Shown one piece after another: positions 54,940-64,000 of a stretch of 64,000 nt of DNA. The position numbers were made by a program, and so were the translations under genes. The notes under the pieces were generated by a model. It did no database searches, had not been told where the DNA came from, and saw nothing but the letters and a program-made list of their open reading frames with translations. How positions within the stretch are numbered: position 1 is the first letter of the stretch; every line of letters starts with the position of its first letter. Origin of the DNA: Lamellibrachia columna (taxonomy: Eukaryota > Annelida > Polychaeta > Sabellida > Siboglinidae); assembly GCA_963662155.1 (NCBI GenBank), contig OY759263.1, forward strand, positions 7,328,261-7,392,260, given 5' to 3'.

Positions 54940-57900
54940 CAATTGTGGGTCGAGACGAGACAGTCTGCTGCGACACGCAAGAACTGCATGCAATAAACAA
55001 AAGAAGACATACACATGCGAAAGATGCGACCGATCTTTCAGTTCACGCGCTCACCTGACCAGAAACACACGAACCGCGTGTGGTGACGACGTCGAACCAC
55101 CTTTACAGAAGCGGTCGAGATGGGAAAGTACTATGACTCTCTCCAAATTTGTCGAAGATCCCACCGAACCGGCCGATCGACTTCCCTTCCCAGACGCTCT
55201 GTCGACGGACTTGTTAGACGTCGTTCGTGAGCACTGGTCTACCATTAGAACACGCGTAGCGAGAGGACCTGTTCAGACCAGGTTCAATTACATTATCACG
55301 CGTCTTGTAACTGTTGCGGACGGTACCTGGACGAACCCAATCTCATCACCGACCGTAGCGACTTTGACGAGTTTCTGGAACGAATTCGAGAAACCGACGT
55401 GTTGCAATGGGCCATCGCTCAAAGACCGGCTTGGGTGTGCGAACTCGTGACAAATGCCACCCTCTTCGTTAATCATATCAGCGATCATCACATTGGTTGC
55501 GTGGGCTTATCCTTTCCCGCGTACGTGAAGAACAACAAAGCTGTCATCGGTCTGGAAAGGGAACCCAACCATTCCAAAAGGTTCACTGACAACTTGTGTC
55601 TCTTCCGCTGTCTGGCCCTGCATCGAAGGGGTGATAGATTTCGTTTGGGACCGGCAGTGAAAACGCTGCACGAGATGTACGATCGCGATGACGGGGTACC
55701 CATGCAAGACTTTACAGGGGTCAAACTCGACGACCTCTATCGCGTAGATACCACATTCGAAAAGAAAGTGGGCGTGTACCAGCTTGTCAAGTCGGACGAT
55801 GGTGGAAAGACGACCGCCGAACTCGTCAGACGAACGTTGTGTCACTACACCGAGACGTTGAACATCAACCTGCACGAGACACACTTTTCCTACATCCAAG
55901 ACGAGCGCATGTACTGTCACTCGTATCGGTGTCGAAAGTGTGGCGACTCTCTATGGAAAGATGCACATAAACTGCACAGACACGAATGCACGTGTGCGGG
56001 TGGCGTACGACGAGTCTACCCAGGAGGCGTCTACCACTCCACACCGTCGATATTCCAGCAACTGGACGATGAGAACATTCGAGTCTCCGAATCATTGCGC
56101 TATTATCCGTACAGAGCCACTTTTGACTTCGAGTGTAATTTCGACACCGCACAACTTCCATCGGACAGTGACAAGGTCCACTGGATAGCACGTCACGTCC
56201 CGTTGAGCGTCAGCGTGGCGTCGAACGTGCCCGGACACGAAGAAGTGTAATGTCTCGTCACAGACGGAAATCCTGACAAGTTGGTTGCCGACATGATTAA
56301 CATCGTACGAGCAATAAGCGATGCAGCGTACGAAGATCTAAAAGACTCTTACAAGGACGTGTTGGAGCAAATTGCCGAGGCGATAACCGACTGGGACGAA
56401 CAGGAACAAGCTGCTACTACAACAGAGCAGTAGCGACCGAAAAATCCCTACATAACGCTGATGGGACAACTGTACGGGTGGCTACATCAATTACCCGTGA
56501 TCGGGTTCAATTCGGGGAAGTACGCTCTCAACGCAATAAAACAGTTTCTGATTCCCCACTTTATCACCGAAACAACGGAAGAATGCGCAGAACGTTTTGG
56601 TCCGAGGGAAAAATCGGAAGAAGAAGACGGTATCGGATCCTTTTTCGTCATCAAACGAAACAACACGTTCATGTGCCTGTCGACGGATCAGCTGAAATTC
56701 CTGGACATGACGAATTGCCCCGGGGTTCAGCTACGATAAGTATGTGAAAACGTACCGATGTGAGGTCACAAAAGGTTATTTCCCGTACGAGTACATGGAC
56801 TGTCTGGAGAAGCTCGACGACACTACACTTCCACTGAAAGAGGCCTTCTAAAATCGACTGAACAACGAAGGTATTTCCGACGAGGATTACGCTAGTTGCG
56901 AGAAAGCGTGGCGCGATAAGGGCACGACGACTTTACGAGACTTTCTTCTCTGGTACAACAACAGAGACGTAGTGCCTTTTTTGCAAGCCACACGCAGACA
57001 GTTCGCCCTCTATGAGCAGCGAAGGATCGACATGTTCAAGCAAGGGATCAGCGTACCCGGTTTGACCTTGCTCTACCTGTTCAACGACCTACCGGAGAAG
57101 ACCTACTTTACGATCTTCAACGAGATGAATAAAGATCTTCATCAGCTCGTGAAAGCCGGTATTGTGGGTGGTCCATCTATAGTCTTTCAAATATACCACG
57201 AGAAAGGGGTCACAAAGATACGTCAGACAGAGTACGCGGAGACCGCTCGACCCTGTGGATCGATCGTCGGTTACGATGCCAACAATCTGTACCTGTGGTC
57301 TCTGATGAAAGACATGCCGACGGGATGGTACAAGCGTCGACGCGAAGAGAACGAGTTCCGACCCGAATCGGCGCAGCTGCACGGGCAGATGGCCGCGGAA
57401 TGGTTGACGTGGGAGTCCGAACGGACGGGACACTCTATCCGACATCAGATCAACGGGTCGGGAGAAGAGGATAGATAAACTTCCGGTGTATGGCTGGTGC
57501 ATCACAACAAAGACGGCGTATCAGTTCCAGTGATGACCTAACTTCTCGTCGAAAGCCGAAAGAACACTGCATACTTCCGTGACTTCGTCAAGGTCGTCGA
57601 GTTGTGGGAATGTCATTTAAAAACATGAGAAAAGATGCGGCCGTGAAAAGATGCCAAGACGCAGCGTTTCCTTGTCTACGACACGCGAAATGGAAGATGA
57701 CACAACAGCAGATCTTGACCGATGTGCGCACCGGTATTCTGTTCGGTATGATTGATTGAGATGTTCGCGTACAGGAAGAATTGCGCGCGCCCTTCGCCGA
57801 GTTGCAGCCCGTGTTTAAGAACGTCAACATGACCCGCGACGACATCGGAGCATTCATGCGTCGATACGCCGAAGATCACGATATCATGACGCGTCCGAGG

Positions 57901-58943
57901 CGCATGCTCGTGGATAGTTTCCGCGGCGATAATATGCCGCTAGCCTCGCCGCTCCTGAGGTGGTACCTGGACCTCGGACTCGAGGTACGCGTGTTTATCA
58001 GGTCATCGAGTACGAATACAACCCGTGCTTCCGTCGGTTCGGTGACGCAGTGACTACGGCCCGACGCGAAGGAGACGTCCACCCCCACAAGGCCATCATC
58101 GCGGACACCATGAAACTCATGGGGAATTCGGGGTACAGGAAGACCATCACCAACGTAGACCTACATCGCGACGTGAAATACTGCACGGAGGTTGCAGCGT
58201 CGCGCATGATCAACGATCGTCGATTCAGTCAAAGCGACGTCGTCGTCGACAACGCGTACGAGATCGAGATGAACAAGAGAACAGTGACGTATGCCTTGCC
58301 CATTCACGATGGATTTTTCGTTCTACAGTATGCCAAAATGCGCATGCTGCAGTCCTACTACGACTTTATCGACAGGTACCTGGAACGACCTTTGTTCCAG
58401 TACTGCGAGATAGAAACGGATAGCGCCTATTTGGCCTTGGCCGGCGAGTCCGTTGATGATCTCCTAACTCCGGAACTTCGAGAGCATTACTTCCGACTCC
58501 GATCCCAATGGCTCCCATCGGAATGTTGCGTCGACCATGAGTCCGAGTTCGTGCGGTGTCGATTCGCCGGTCATCCTTGGATCAGCTCTGCATCATGCTG
58601 TGTTGCTCGCAAAGCTTATTATGACAAGAGGACGCCCGGTCTGTTCGAGGTGGAGTGGTGTGGCGACGGGTTCGTGGGGTTGTGCAGCAGGACATACTAT
58701 TGCTTCGGAGCCACCGACAAGTACAGCACGAAAGGTCTGAGCAAACGTCACAACGAGATCGATAAAGATGCGTTCCTCGAGGTATTCTCCAATAGTAGGA
58801 GCGGTAGCGGAAAGAATCGTGGGTTCCGAATAAACCACTCGTCCGTGTTGACGTAAGTGCAGGAACGAGCCGCCTTCACCTACTTCTATGCAAAACGCAT
58901 GGTGCTCGAAGATGGGGTGAGCATGGGTCCGGTGAATGTGTAG
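54940..58943 (+). pseudogene. POLB: Degenerate protein-primed DNA polymerase B
   Basis: Begins within finger 2 (LLRHARTAC), then finger 3 (TYTCERCDRSFSSRAHL) and the N-terminal region from 55133. There is an internal deletion of roughly 55 codons near 55300 with a frame change. The frame from 55399 is good to a stop at 56248-56250. Further breaks are a stop near 56432, a frameshift near 56715, a stop near 56850, shifts near 57465 and 57590, a stop near 57758, a shift near 57990, and a stop at 58855-58857. Exonuclease (ATFDFEC) and motif A (GYDANNLYLWS) remain. Motif B reads NSGYRKT and motif C EIETDSAY, so a catalytic Asp and a conserved Gly are lost as well. Confidence 0.88.
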
Positions 58944-58981
58944 AAAAGGTGACGCGCTACGGAAGACATCCAAAAGTGAAA

Positions 58982-59608
58982 ATGGACGCGCGATGGAAGC
59001 ATCCCTTCACGTGCGTCATCGCCTGACCGACGGGGTGTGGTAAGAGCACCTTTGTGACGCGTCTGCTACGTCACGCATCAACGATGATCGACGCACCACC
59101 AGAGAAAATGATGTGGTGTTACGGGGAATGGCAATCCGCTTACGCATCGATGAACTTACCCAATTTGCAGTTCGAGGAAGGTTTACCGAATGCGTCATTG
59201 TTCAATCCCAAGACGAGGAACCTCATCGTCATAGATGATCTGATGGCTGAAACAGAAAGTCAGGTCACAACCTTGTTCACCAAAAAGAGTCATCACAGTA
59301 ACACATCCGTCCTCTATCTCGTGCAGAACCTGTTCCCTAAAAACAAAGAAAGTTGCACCATCAGACTGAACGCTCAATACATGGTGGTGTTCAAGATTCT
59401 CCGTGACACGTCACAGATAACGCACTTGGCATGACAGATGTATCCGGGTCGCGTCATATTCGTGCAAGAAGCCTTCAAAGACGCAACGATGGTACCATAT
59501 GGCTATTTGTTGATCGATCTGACACAGGACACGCCCGAAGATCTACGCTTGCGTACGACCCTCTTTCCGGACGACCCCGTTCAGTATGTCTACTTACCGA
59601 AGGTATAA
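58982..59608 (+). pseudogene. ATP: Degenerate packaging ATPase
   Basis: ATG 58982 (MDARWKHPFTC). A TGA replaces the first Gly codon of Walker A (reads stop then PTGCGKST), and a second TGA follows ITHLA near 59432. Walker B NLIVIDDLMAE and the SHHSNTSVLYLVQN region are intact. It ends QYVYLPKV with stop TAA inside the TATAAAA box at 59604-59610, as in element 1. Confidence 0.88.
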
Positions 59609-59610
59609 AA
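59604..59610 (+). promoter_or_regulatory. Conserved TATA box at the ATPase stop, element 2
   Basis: TATAAAA containing the TAA stop of the ATPase; the next gene's ATG (59645) is 41 nt downstream. Element 1 has the same at 17192-17198, 42 nt. Confidence 0.6.
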
Positions 59611-59644
59611 ACGCTGAGTGCGTGTTCGAGTCTTCATTCACACG

Positions 59645-59990
59645 ATGTCCGATCTCGTGAAAAGACACATCCTGTGTATACAGGCGCTGAATAGATACAA
59701 AAAACAACAAATTGAGAAGAGCCGTCCTCGCCAACGCTGACGCCGATCTCATTTGCGCTCTGGCCGAGTATGCCTACAACATCTTAAAAGAGAACGTTCA
59801 ATTGACTCCGACACAGAGGAGGCGGTTGAAAAAATACAGGAAAGAAGTGCGCGAGTTGGCTAAGAGACGGTTGCCCATCGCGAGGAGGAGACACATCATA
59901 CAAAAACAGACCGGTGGTTTCCTATCGGCTTTACTAGCTCCGTTGGCAAGCTCGGTGATTCGTCCCTTGCTCAGACATGTGCTCGCGTAG
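59645..59990 (+). pseudogene. Small basic Polinton protein, frameshifted
   Basis: ATG 59645 (MSDLVKRHILCIQALNRYKK). The frame changes near 59715 and then continues ANADADLICALAEYAYNIL, RRLKKYRKEVRELAKRR and GGFLSALLAPLASSVIRPL to the stop at 59990. Homologous to 16788-17156 over its whole length. Confidence 0.8.
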
Positions 59991-60010
59991 ATGGAGCACA
60001 CGAGAAAAAA

Positions 60011-60889
60011 ATGGCCTTGGTGAATCCACGATTGTTGGAGACCCTTCGATCACCACCACCACCTACAGACATGGTTGGTAAGGTCATGCAAGGACTCGAC
60101 GTTGAGATTACCTCCATTCTCGATCGAAAAGACTTAAACGATGGGGACAAAGTGAAACTGTACAATCAGGTGTTGCAGCAATACAACCACTTGTCCGATC
60201 AACGCGGCAAACAACCGACACGAGTGGTTGTGGTGAACGATGATGCAACGACAGCAACAGCGACACCGGAGAAGCCGGCAGTAGCACCAGCAACATCAGC
60301 TCACACCGGCGTAGAGGCCGACATCGTGGACAGCGTTCCAAAGACCATGAAGGTTAAGGCCAAGAAGTTGATGGATCGTCTCCAAACCCAGCTCTCGTGG
60401 ACCGATCGAGGCGAATTGTTACACGATGGTACGCCGGTGCCTGGAAGTAACATGGTTGATCTTGTGAACGATGTATTGCGAAAAAGAAGAAAGAGCGATC
60501 CTGTAGGATGGCAAGCGTTAGCGCAGCAGCTCAAACGTATCAATCTACCCATGGAATTGGTCTGTAACGTCGAACGGAGACGCTACATACGACAGGCGGC
60601 GACAACACCGGTGGCGGTGACACCCAGAAATCGTCCGTTACCGTGTTGGACTCCCTACAGTCGTTGGCAAGTGGAACAGTCCAACAGTCCTCGAAAAAAA
60701 ACGTCATCGTCGGTTGCCATCACTGGTTGGTTGGGAGTCCTTTTAAAAGAGTTGTGCGCTACGACGATTCAACAGTTAGCTATGGTATCAGTAGTGGACA
60801 CATATCGCTTGGTACTCCTAGGAGTGCTGTACACGACCGCTGACTACTACCCGCTCGCGAAAAATGTCTTACCGCTACTTCGATGGTAG
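60011..60889 (+). CDS. DPRLL-family protein fused to the small hydrophobic protein
   Basis: 292 residues, ATG 60011 (MALVNPRLLETLRSPPPP). The upstream ATG at 59991 (MEHTRK) is out of frame by an extra A. Landmarks as in element 1: ILDRKDLNDGDKVKLYNQVLQ, SVPKTMKVKAKKLMDRL, MVDLVNDVLRKRRK. After the conserved SSSVAITGW tail the frame runs on through a hydrophobic segment (VVDTYRLVLLGVLYTTAD), homologous to the separate small proteins of element 1. So stop and start between them are lost, or they were always one gene here. It is one of the few unbroken frames in element 2. Confidence 0.7.
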   Translation: MALVNPRLLETLRSPPPPTDMVGKVMQGLDVEITSILDRKDLNDGDKVKLYNQVLQQYNHLSDQRGKQPTRVVVVNDDATTATATPEKPAVAPATSAHTGVEADIVDSVPKTMKVKAKKLMDRLQTQLSWTDRGELLHDGTPVPGSNMVDLVNDVLRKRRKSDPVGWQALAQQLKRINLPMELVCNVERRRYIRQAATTPVAVTPRNRPLPCWTPYSRWQVEQSNSPRKKTSSSVAITGWLGVLLKELCATTIQQLAMVSVVDTYRLVLLGVLYTTADYYPLAKNVLPLLRW

Positions 60890-61083
60890 GATATCGACCT
60901 ATCGTCTTGGGAGTACTGTTTTGTATCCTACTATCCATTATCGCACTCGTCACTAGATATTACCTCAGCTCGTCTCCTCTAATCGTGTGGTGCGAACCAT
61001 GGGGCGTCGAGTCGAAGAATTACTCAAACGCGTCTACTTCTATCCGAAACGCGTCGGAAGTTATGGTGGGGTTAACTCACTGA
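60883..61083 (+). CDS. Small membrane protein before the integrase, element 2
   Basis: ATG 60883 (MVGYRPIVLGVLFCILLSII), one hydrophobic helix, overlapping the previous gene by 7 nt and the integrase start (60999) by 85 nt. Positional equivalent of the 53-residue protein at 15416-15577; sequence similarity is weak, only the layout matches. The tail may be read-through after loss of the original stop. Confidence 0.45.
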   Translation: MVGYRPIVLGVLFCILLSIIALVTRYYLSSSPLIVWCEPWGVESKNYSNASTSIRNASEVMVGLTH

Positions 61084-62059
61084 GACGTGTCACGCGCGCA
61101 CCAGTGAAAGCCGTCAAGCAATGGTTGTCGGAACAAGATGTGTACACCTTACACAAACCGGTGAGAATCCGATTCAAGAGACGACGTGTCATCGTGGGTG
61201 GACGCAACCACCAGTGGCAGGCCGATCTCGTCGACTTATCGAGACTGAAAAAAAGACAACGACAGATACGTGTTTCTGTTGACGGTGATCGATGTCTTTT
61301 CAAAACGGGTCTGGTGCGTTCCTCTGAAAAACAAATCGGCATCATCTCTGGTGACGGCATTGAAAGGATTGTTGGTCAACATCGCGCCTACAACCTTGCA
61401 AACAGACAAAGGTTTGGAGTTCCTCAACCGATCCGTGAGACGTTTGTTGGAGGACCACAGTTTCCATCATTTCTCCACTCATACTGAGGAGACCAAGGCG
61501 AGTTTCGTCGAAAGGTTCAACAGAACGCTGAAGACGCGTATGTGGCGATACTTTACAAAATATCAGACGGTGCGGTACGTCAACGCGCTACAGGGTTTTG
61601 TGCAGACGTACAACGACACCTATCATCGAAGCATAGGCATGGCCCCTTCGCAAGTAAACGCGGCGAATCAAGAGGGGGTGTGGCAGCGCTTGTACGGTCA
61701 CGACGGTAAGGGTGTACCAAAGTTCAAGGTGGATGATCATCAGAAAAGCGAAGCGTCTGTTCGAGAAAGGGTACATGGCAAATTGGAGCGAGGAGCTCTT
61801 CACGTTACGCGAAGTTCACGCCTCCGATCCATCCATGTACCGGTTGGTCGACGATCCCGGTGAGGTGCTGGACGGAACCTTCTACGAACCGGAACTGCAG
61901 AAAGTGTTGGTCTCGAAAGATTAACTGTACCGCGTGGAATCAGTGCTGCAGCGACGGAAGGTGGGAAAACGAACGGAGGCGTTAGTCAAATGGTACGGCT
62001 ACCCCACTTCGTTCAACAGCTGGATCGATGCCAAGGCGCTCGTTCGGTATAAAGAGTAG
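60999..62059 (+). pseudogene. INT: Degenerate integrase with chromodomain
   Basis: ATG 60999 (MGRRVEELLKRVYFYPKRVG). First Asp segment WQADLVDLSR is present. A frameshift lies near 61253, then the core with LQTDKGLEF and FVERFNRTLKTR is intact in the next frame. Another shift near 61735 and a stop at 61922-61924 precede the chromodomain part (VLQRRKVGKR, KWYGY). It ends in RYKE with TAG at 62057-62059. The three acidic residues are all kept but not in one frame. Confidence 0.88.
62048..62054 (+). promoter_or_regulatory. Conserved TATA box at the integrase 3' end, element 2
   Basis: TATAAAG overlapping the last integrase codons, 42 nt before the ATG at 62090. Counterpart of 14354-14360. Confidence 0.6.
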
Positions 62060-62089
62060 TTACGCGCCAGTCGACTCCTTATTCCAACG

Positions 62090-62340
62090 ATGTCCACCGT
62101 CGAAGAAGAAAACGAAGGGATAGACGTTACGGACGACGACGACAACGAGGTTGTTGCATCTCGTTGGCACCTCTTCGGCACCGATTGTCCCAAGACGGGA
62201 ATTATCTTCCCGTGTCAGGTCGTCGTCTAGTACACAATCATCGCGGTCAGCATCTACAATCTGACAACCGGTCACACCGACTCACGGCTGTGTTGAGTAG
62301 TTCGTAAGGCTCCCTGCTATCCAATCCATCCGTGAAACGT
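62090..62340 (+). pseudogene. Small membrane protein, broken
   Basis: ATG 62090, acidic start (STVEEENEG), WHLFGTDCPKTGIIFPCQVVV, then TAG at 62228-62230 inside the membrane helix (Leu in element 1), SIYNLTTG after it, and a shifted end. Homologous to 13998-14318. Confidence 0.8.
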
Positions 62341-62341
62341 G

Positions 62342-63064
62342 ATGACGGCTGATTTCTACTTGACATTGCCTAGCAAAGCGTCGATGCACCTTCATCCCGA
62401 CAACACGTTGACCCATTACGTCACGTCCTTACCACAACGCATCAGTCTGTCCGGCGAATGGAAATACGGGTTGGTGGAGACCCAGTACCCGCACGATTGG
62501 TACAATGTAAGAGAGAAGGATTCCTGGCTCTTCCTCTCAATGGTCATTCTGTTGGAGGCACAGCAACAGGATATTACGACGGAACTCGTAAACTCATACG
62601 AGCCATCAACCGCTCGCAAAGAATGAAATTAAGCTACAGCGACATCACTCAAAAAGTATCCGTTCGCATGTCACCGAGTGCGAAATTCACAATCCAGGGT
62701 TCTATAGGAGTCATACTAAGTCTCGACACAAGGTGATGGTGATGGAGAGGTGTACACCTTCACGAACGAAGGGGATTCCGTGGTGGACATGAAGCAGGGG
62801 TTCGAGTCACTCTAAGTGTACACGAACGTCGTGGAATCGCGCGTCGTCGGCGACAGTCTCGTACGGCTGTTGAGGATTGTTCCGATACAAGGCGAGCACG
62901 GACATACGATTTCGAGACATTTCGAGCACATTCAGTACTTGTGGAAGGAGTTTGGAACAATCGAAATCGATATAAGAGACGATACCGGGCATGCCGTCCC
63001 ATTCAAACGCCACAAGGTGACGGTGACGCTTCATTTTCGGCGTCGCAAGACTGGTCTGTTCTGA
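62342..63064 (+). pseudogene. Penton-like protein, frameshifted
   Basis: ATG 62342 (MTADFYLTLPSKASMHLHPDN). Frame changes near 62540 and near 62735, and a stop near 62814, interrupt it. The last part (VESRVVGDSLVRLLRIVPI to LHFRRRKTGLF) is intact to 63064. Homologous to 13178-14008, with a deleted middle. Confidence 0.85.
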
Positions 63065-63067
63065 AGA

Positions 63068-63480
63068 ATGAATTACAACGATTATTACACCCGAAAGGCG
63101 GGAGGCGCTCTACCCTACTTTGTCGGTGCCAGAGGGCAACGAGGACACGGGTTGGGTAGTCTGTTCGGAGGTCTAATTCGGAGCGCCATGCCACTCATCA
63201 AGCGAGGAGCTGTGGCTTTGGGAAAGGGGGCTCTGAAGACCGGCTTGCGCATAGCCGACGACGTCATGTCCGGTCAGAACATAAAAAAACGGCTGCCAAA
63301 CGACGCGCCACCTACACCAGCAAAGACTTGATACGCTGTCTGTTTACGACTCCTGGCATGCGAACCCAGAAACGTATAAGACGCGCGACGGCACCGCGAC
63401 GGGCCAGTGCAGTGAAAAGACGTCGTAAAGCGCAGACGATTTGTGAACGTGATGTGCTTGACGATGGCTTCCGTGCATAG
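63068..63480 (+). pseudogene. Basic core/pX-like protein, frameshifted
   Basis: ATG 63068 (MNYNDYYTRKAGGALPYFVG), GLGSLFGGLIRSAMPLIKRG, then a one-base length change in an A-run near 63288 moves the frame. The basic tail (KRIRRATAPRRA) ends at TAG 63478-63480. The last 17 nt overlap the capsid gene start, as in element 1. In element 1 penton and core overlap as TGATG; here they are 3 nt apart. Confidence 0.8.
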
Positions 63481-64000
63481 AAAATCTTACGAAGGGGTCA
63501 AGAGCGAACTCGATCTCTTCGGCGTGCCGCCGACCCAGACCAGTATCGAAGACGCACAATGGGTGGAACACCAACCGATGGCCTCCCTCGAGTCGGGTGG
63601 TCCCATAGAATTCTTGCTACCCGGATCAAGAGACACTTACCTGGATCTCGCCAGCAGCTTCCTGCACGTGCAAGCGAAGGTAACTAAAGGCAACGGGACG
63701 CCTCTCGACCCCGACAACGCGGTGGCTCCAGGGAATAATTGGTTGCATTCGTTATTCAGTCAAGTCGACGTGTACCTAAACGGCACGCTCGTGACTCCTT
63801 CGACAAACATGTACCCGTATCGCGCCTACATCGAAACGCTGTTGAGTTACGGCAGCGAGCCCAAAAAGACTCATCTGACGAGTCAACTGTGGTACAAAGA
63901 CACAGCCGGTCGCATGGACGCCGTCAACATTGTCGACGAGGACGTAATGAACCGAGGGTTGGTGTCTCGGCGAGCACACGTCACGCAGAGTCGTGTCGTT
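63464..64000 (+). CDS. MCP: Major capsid protein, double jelly-roll, runs off the window
   Basis: ATG 63464 (MASVHRKSYEGVKSELDLFG) and 179 codons open to the window end. Landmarks match element 1: VPPTQT, GGPIEFLLPGS, NNWLHSLFSQVDVYLNG, YPYRAYIETLLSYGS, TSQLWYKDTAGRM. No stop or shift in the visible part, unlike most neighbours. The C-terminal half lies outside the window. Confidence 0.85.
   Translation, partial: MASVHRKSYEGVKSELDLFGVPPTQTSIEDAQWVEHQPMASLESGGPIEFLLPGSRDTYLDLASSFLHVQAKVTKGNGTPLDPDNAVAPGNNWLHSLFSQVDVYLNGTLVTPSTNMYPYRAYIETLLSYGSEPKKTHLTSQLWYKDTAGRMDAVNIVDEDVMNRGLVSRRAHVTQSRVV

Larger units (their letters stand above)
54940..64000 (+). mobile_element. Polinton/Maverick element 2, degenerate and truncated
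   Basis: Gene order matches Polinton 1 read on the other strand: polymerase, ATPase, small basic protein, DPRLL protein, membrane proteins, integrase, membrane protein, penton, core protein, capsid protein. Most genes carry stops and frameshifts. The left end is lost inside the second zinc finger of the polymerase, so the equivalents of the NADAR, acidic and cassette genes and the left TIR are missing. The right end lies beyond the window. It is clearly the same family as element 1 but not a recent copy of it. Confidence 0.9.

Overview
The window is a piece of an animal nuclear genome, most likely a marine invertebrate. It is intron-rich and full of micro- and minisatellites. It carries one large extracellular/transmembrane gene of the NIDO-AMOP-VWD-EGF-SEA (mucin-4-like) type, two Polinton/Maverick (adintovirus-like) DNA elements, and several non-LTR retrotransposons. 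The species cannot be named from the sequence.

Layout. Positions 56-43215 (+) hold the host gene, read as 38 mapped coding exons plus a short terminal exon. The 5' exons lie outside the window. Order: EGF x2, NIDO, AMOP, VWD, cadherin-like module, EGF-type modules, two SEA domains, one membrane helix and a basic cytoplasmic tail. A complete Polinton (10493-27997, 17505 bp, TIRs of 215/212 bp, 6-bp target duplication AAAGGT) sits inside one phase-1 intron of this gene, so the flanking exons still join in frame. Positions 43216-50306 are intergenic: a minisatellite-bearing LINE fragment, a perfect 164-bp inverted repeat and long GC-rich tandem arrays. An apparently intact CR1-type LINE occupies 50307-54335. 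From about 54940 to the window end runs a second, inverted, older Polinton copy with many frameshifts and stops, truncated inside the 5' end of its polymerase gene.

Polinton 1 is young: its TIRs are nearly identical and its main ORFs are open. Leftward it encodes protease, double-jelly-roll major capsid protein, core-like basic protein, penton, small membrane proteins, integrase with chromodomain, two conserved virion-type proteins, packaging ATPase and protein-primed DNA polymerase B with N-terminal zinc fingers. Its right arm holds the least familiar genes. One is a fusion of a NADAR (ADP-ribose-on-guanine hydrolase-like) domain with an RPA70 C-terminal OB fold, with a TATA box inside the ORF that could drive the OB part alone. 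Another is an acidic protein followed by four tandem cassettes that look like alternative terminal exons. There is also an unknown 175-codon frame with a SUMO-interaction-like motif.

Comparing the two Polinton copies gives conserved expression architecture: TATA boxes embedded in the 3' ends of upstream genes, 41-42 nt from the next ATG, and a conserved 17-nt gene overlap.
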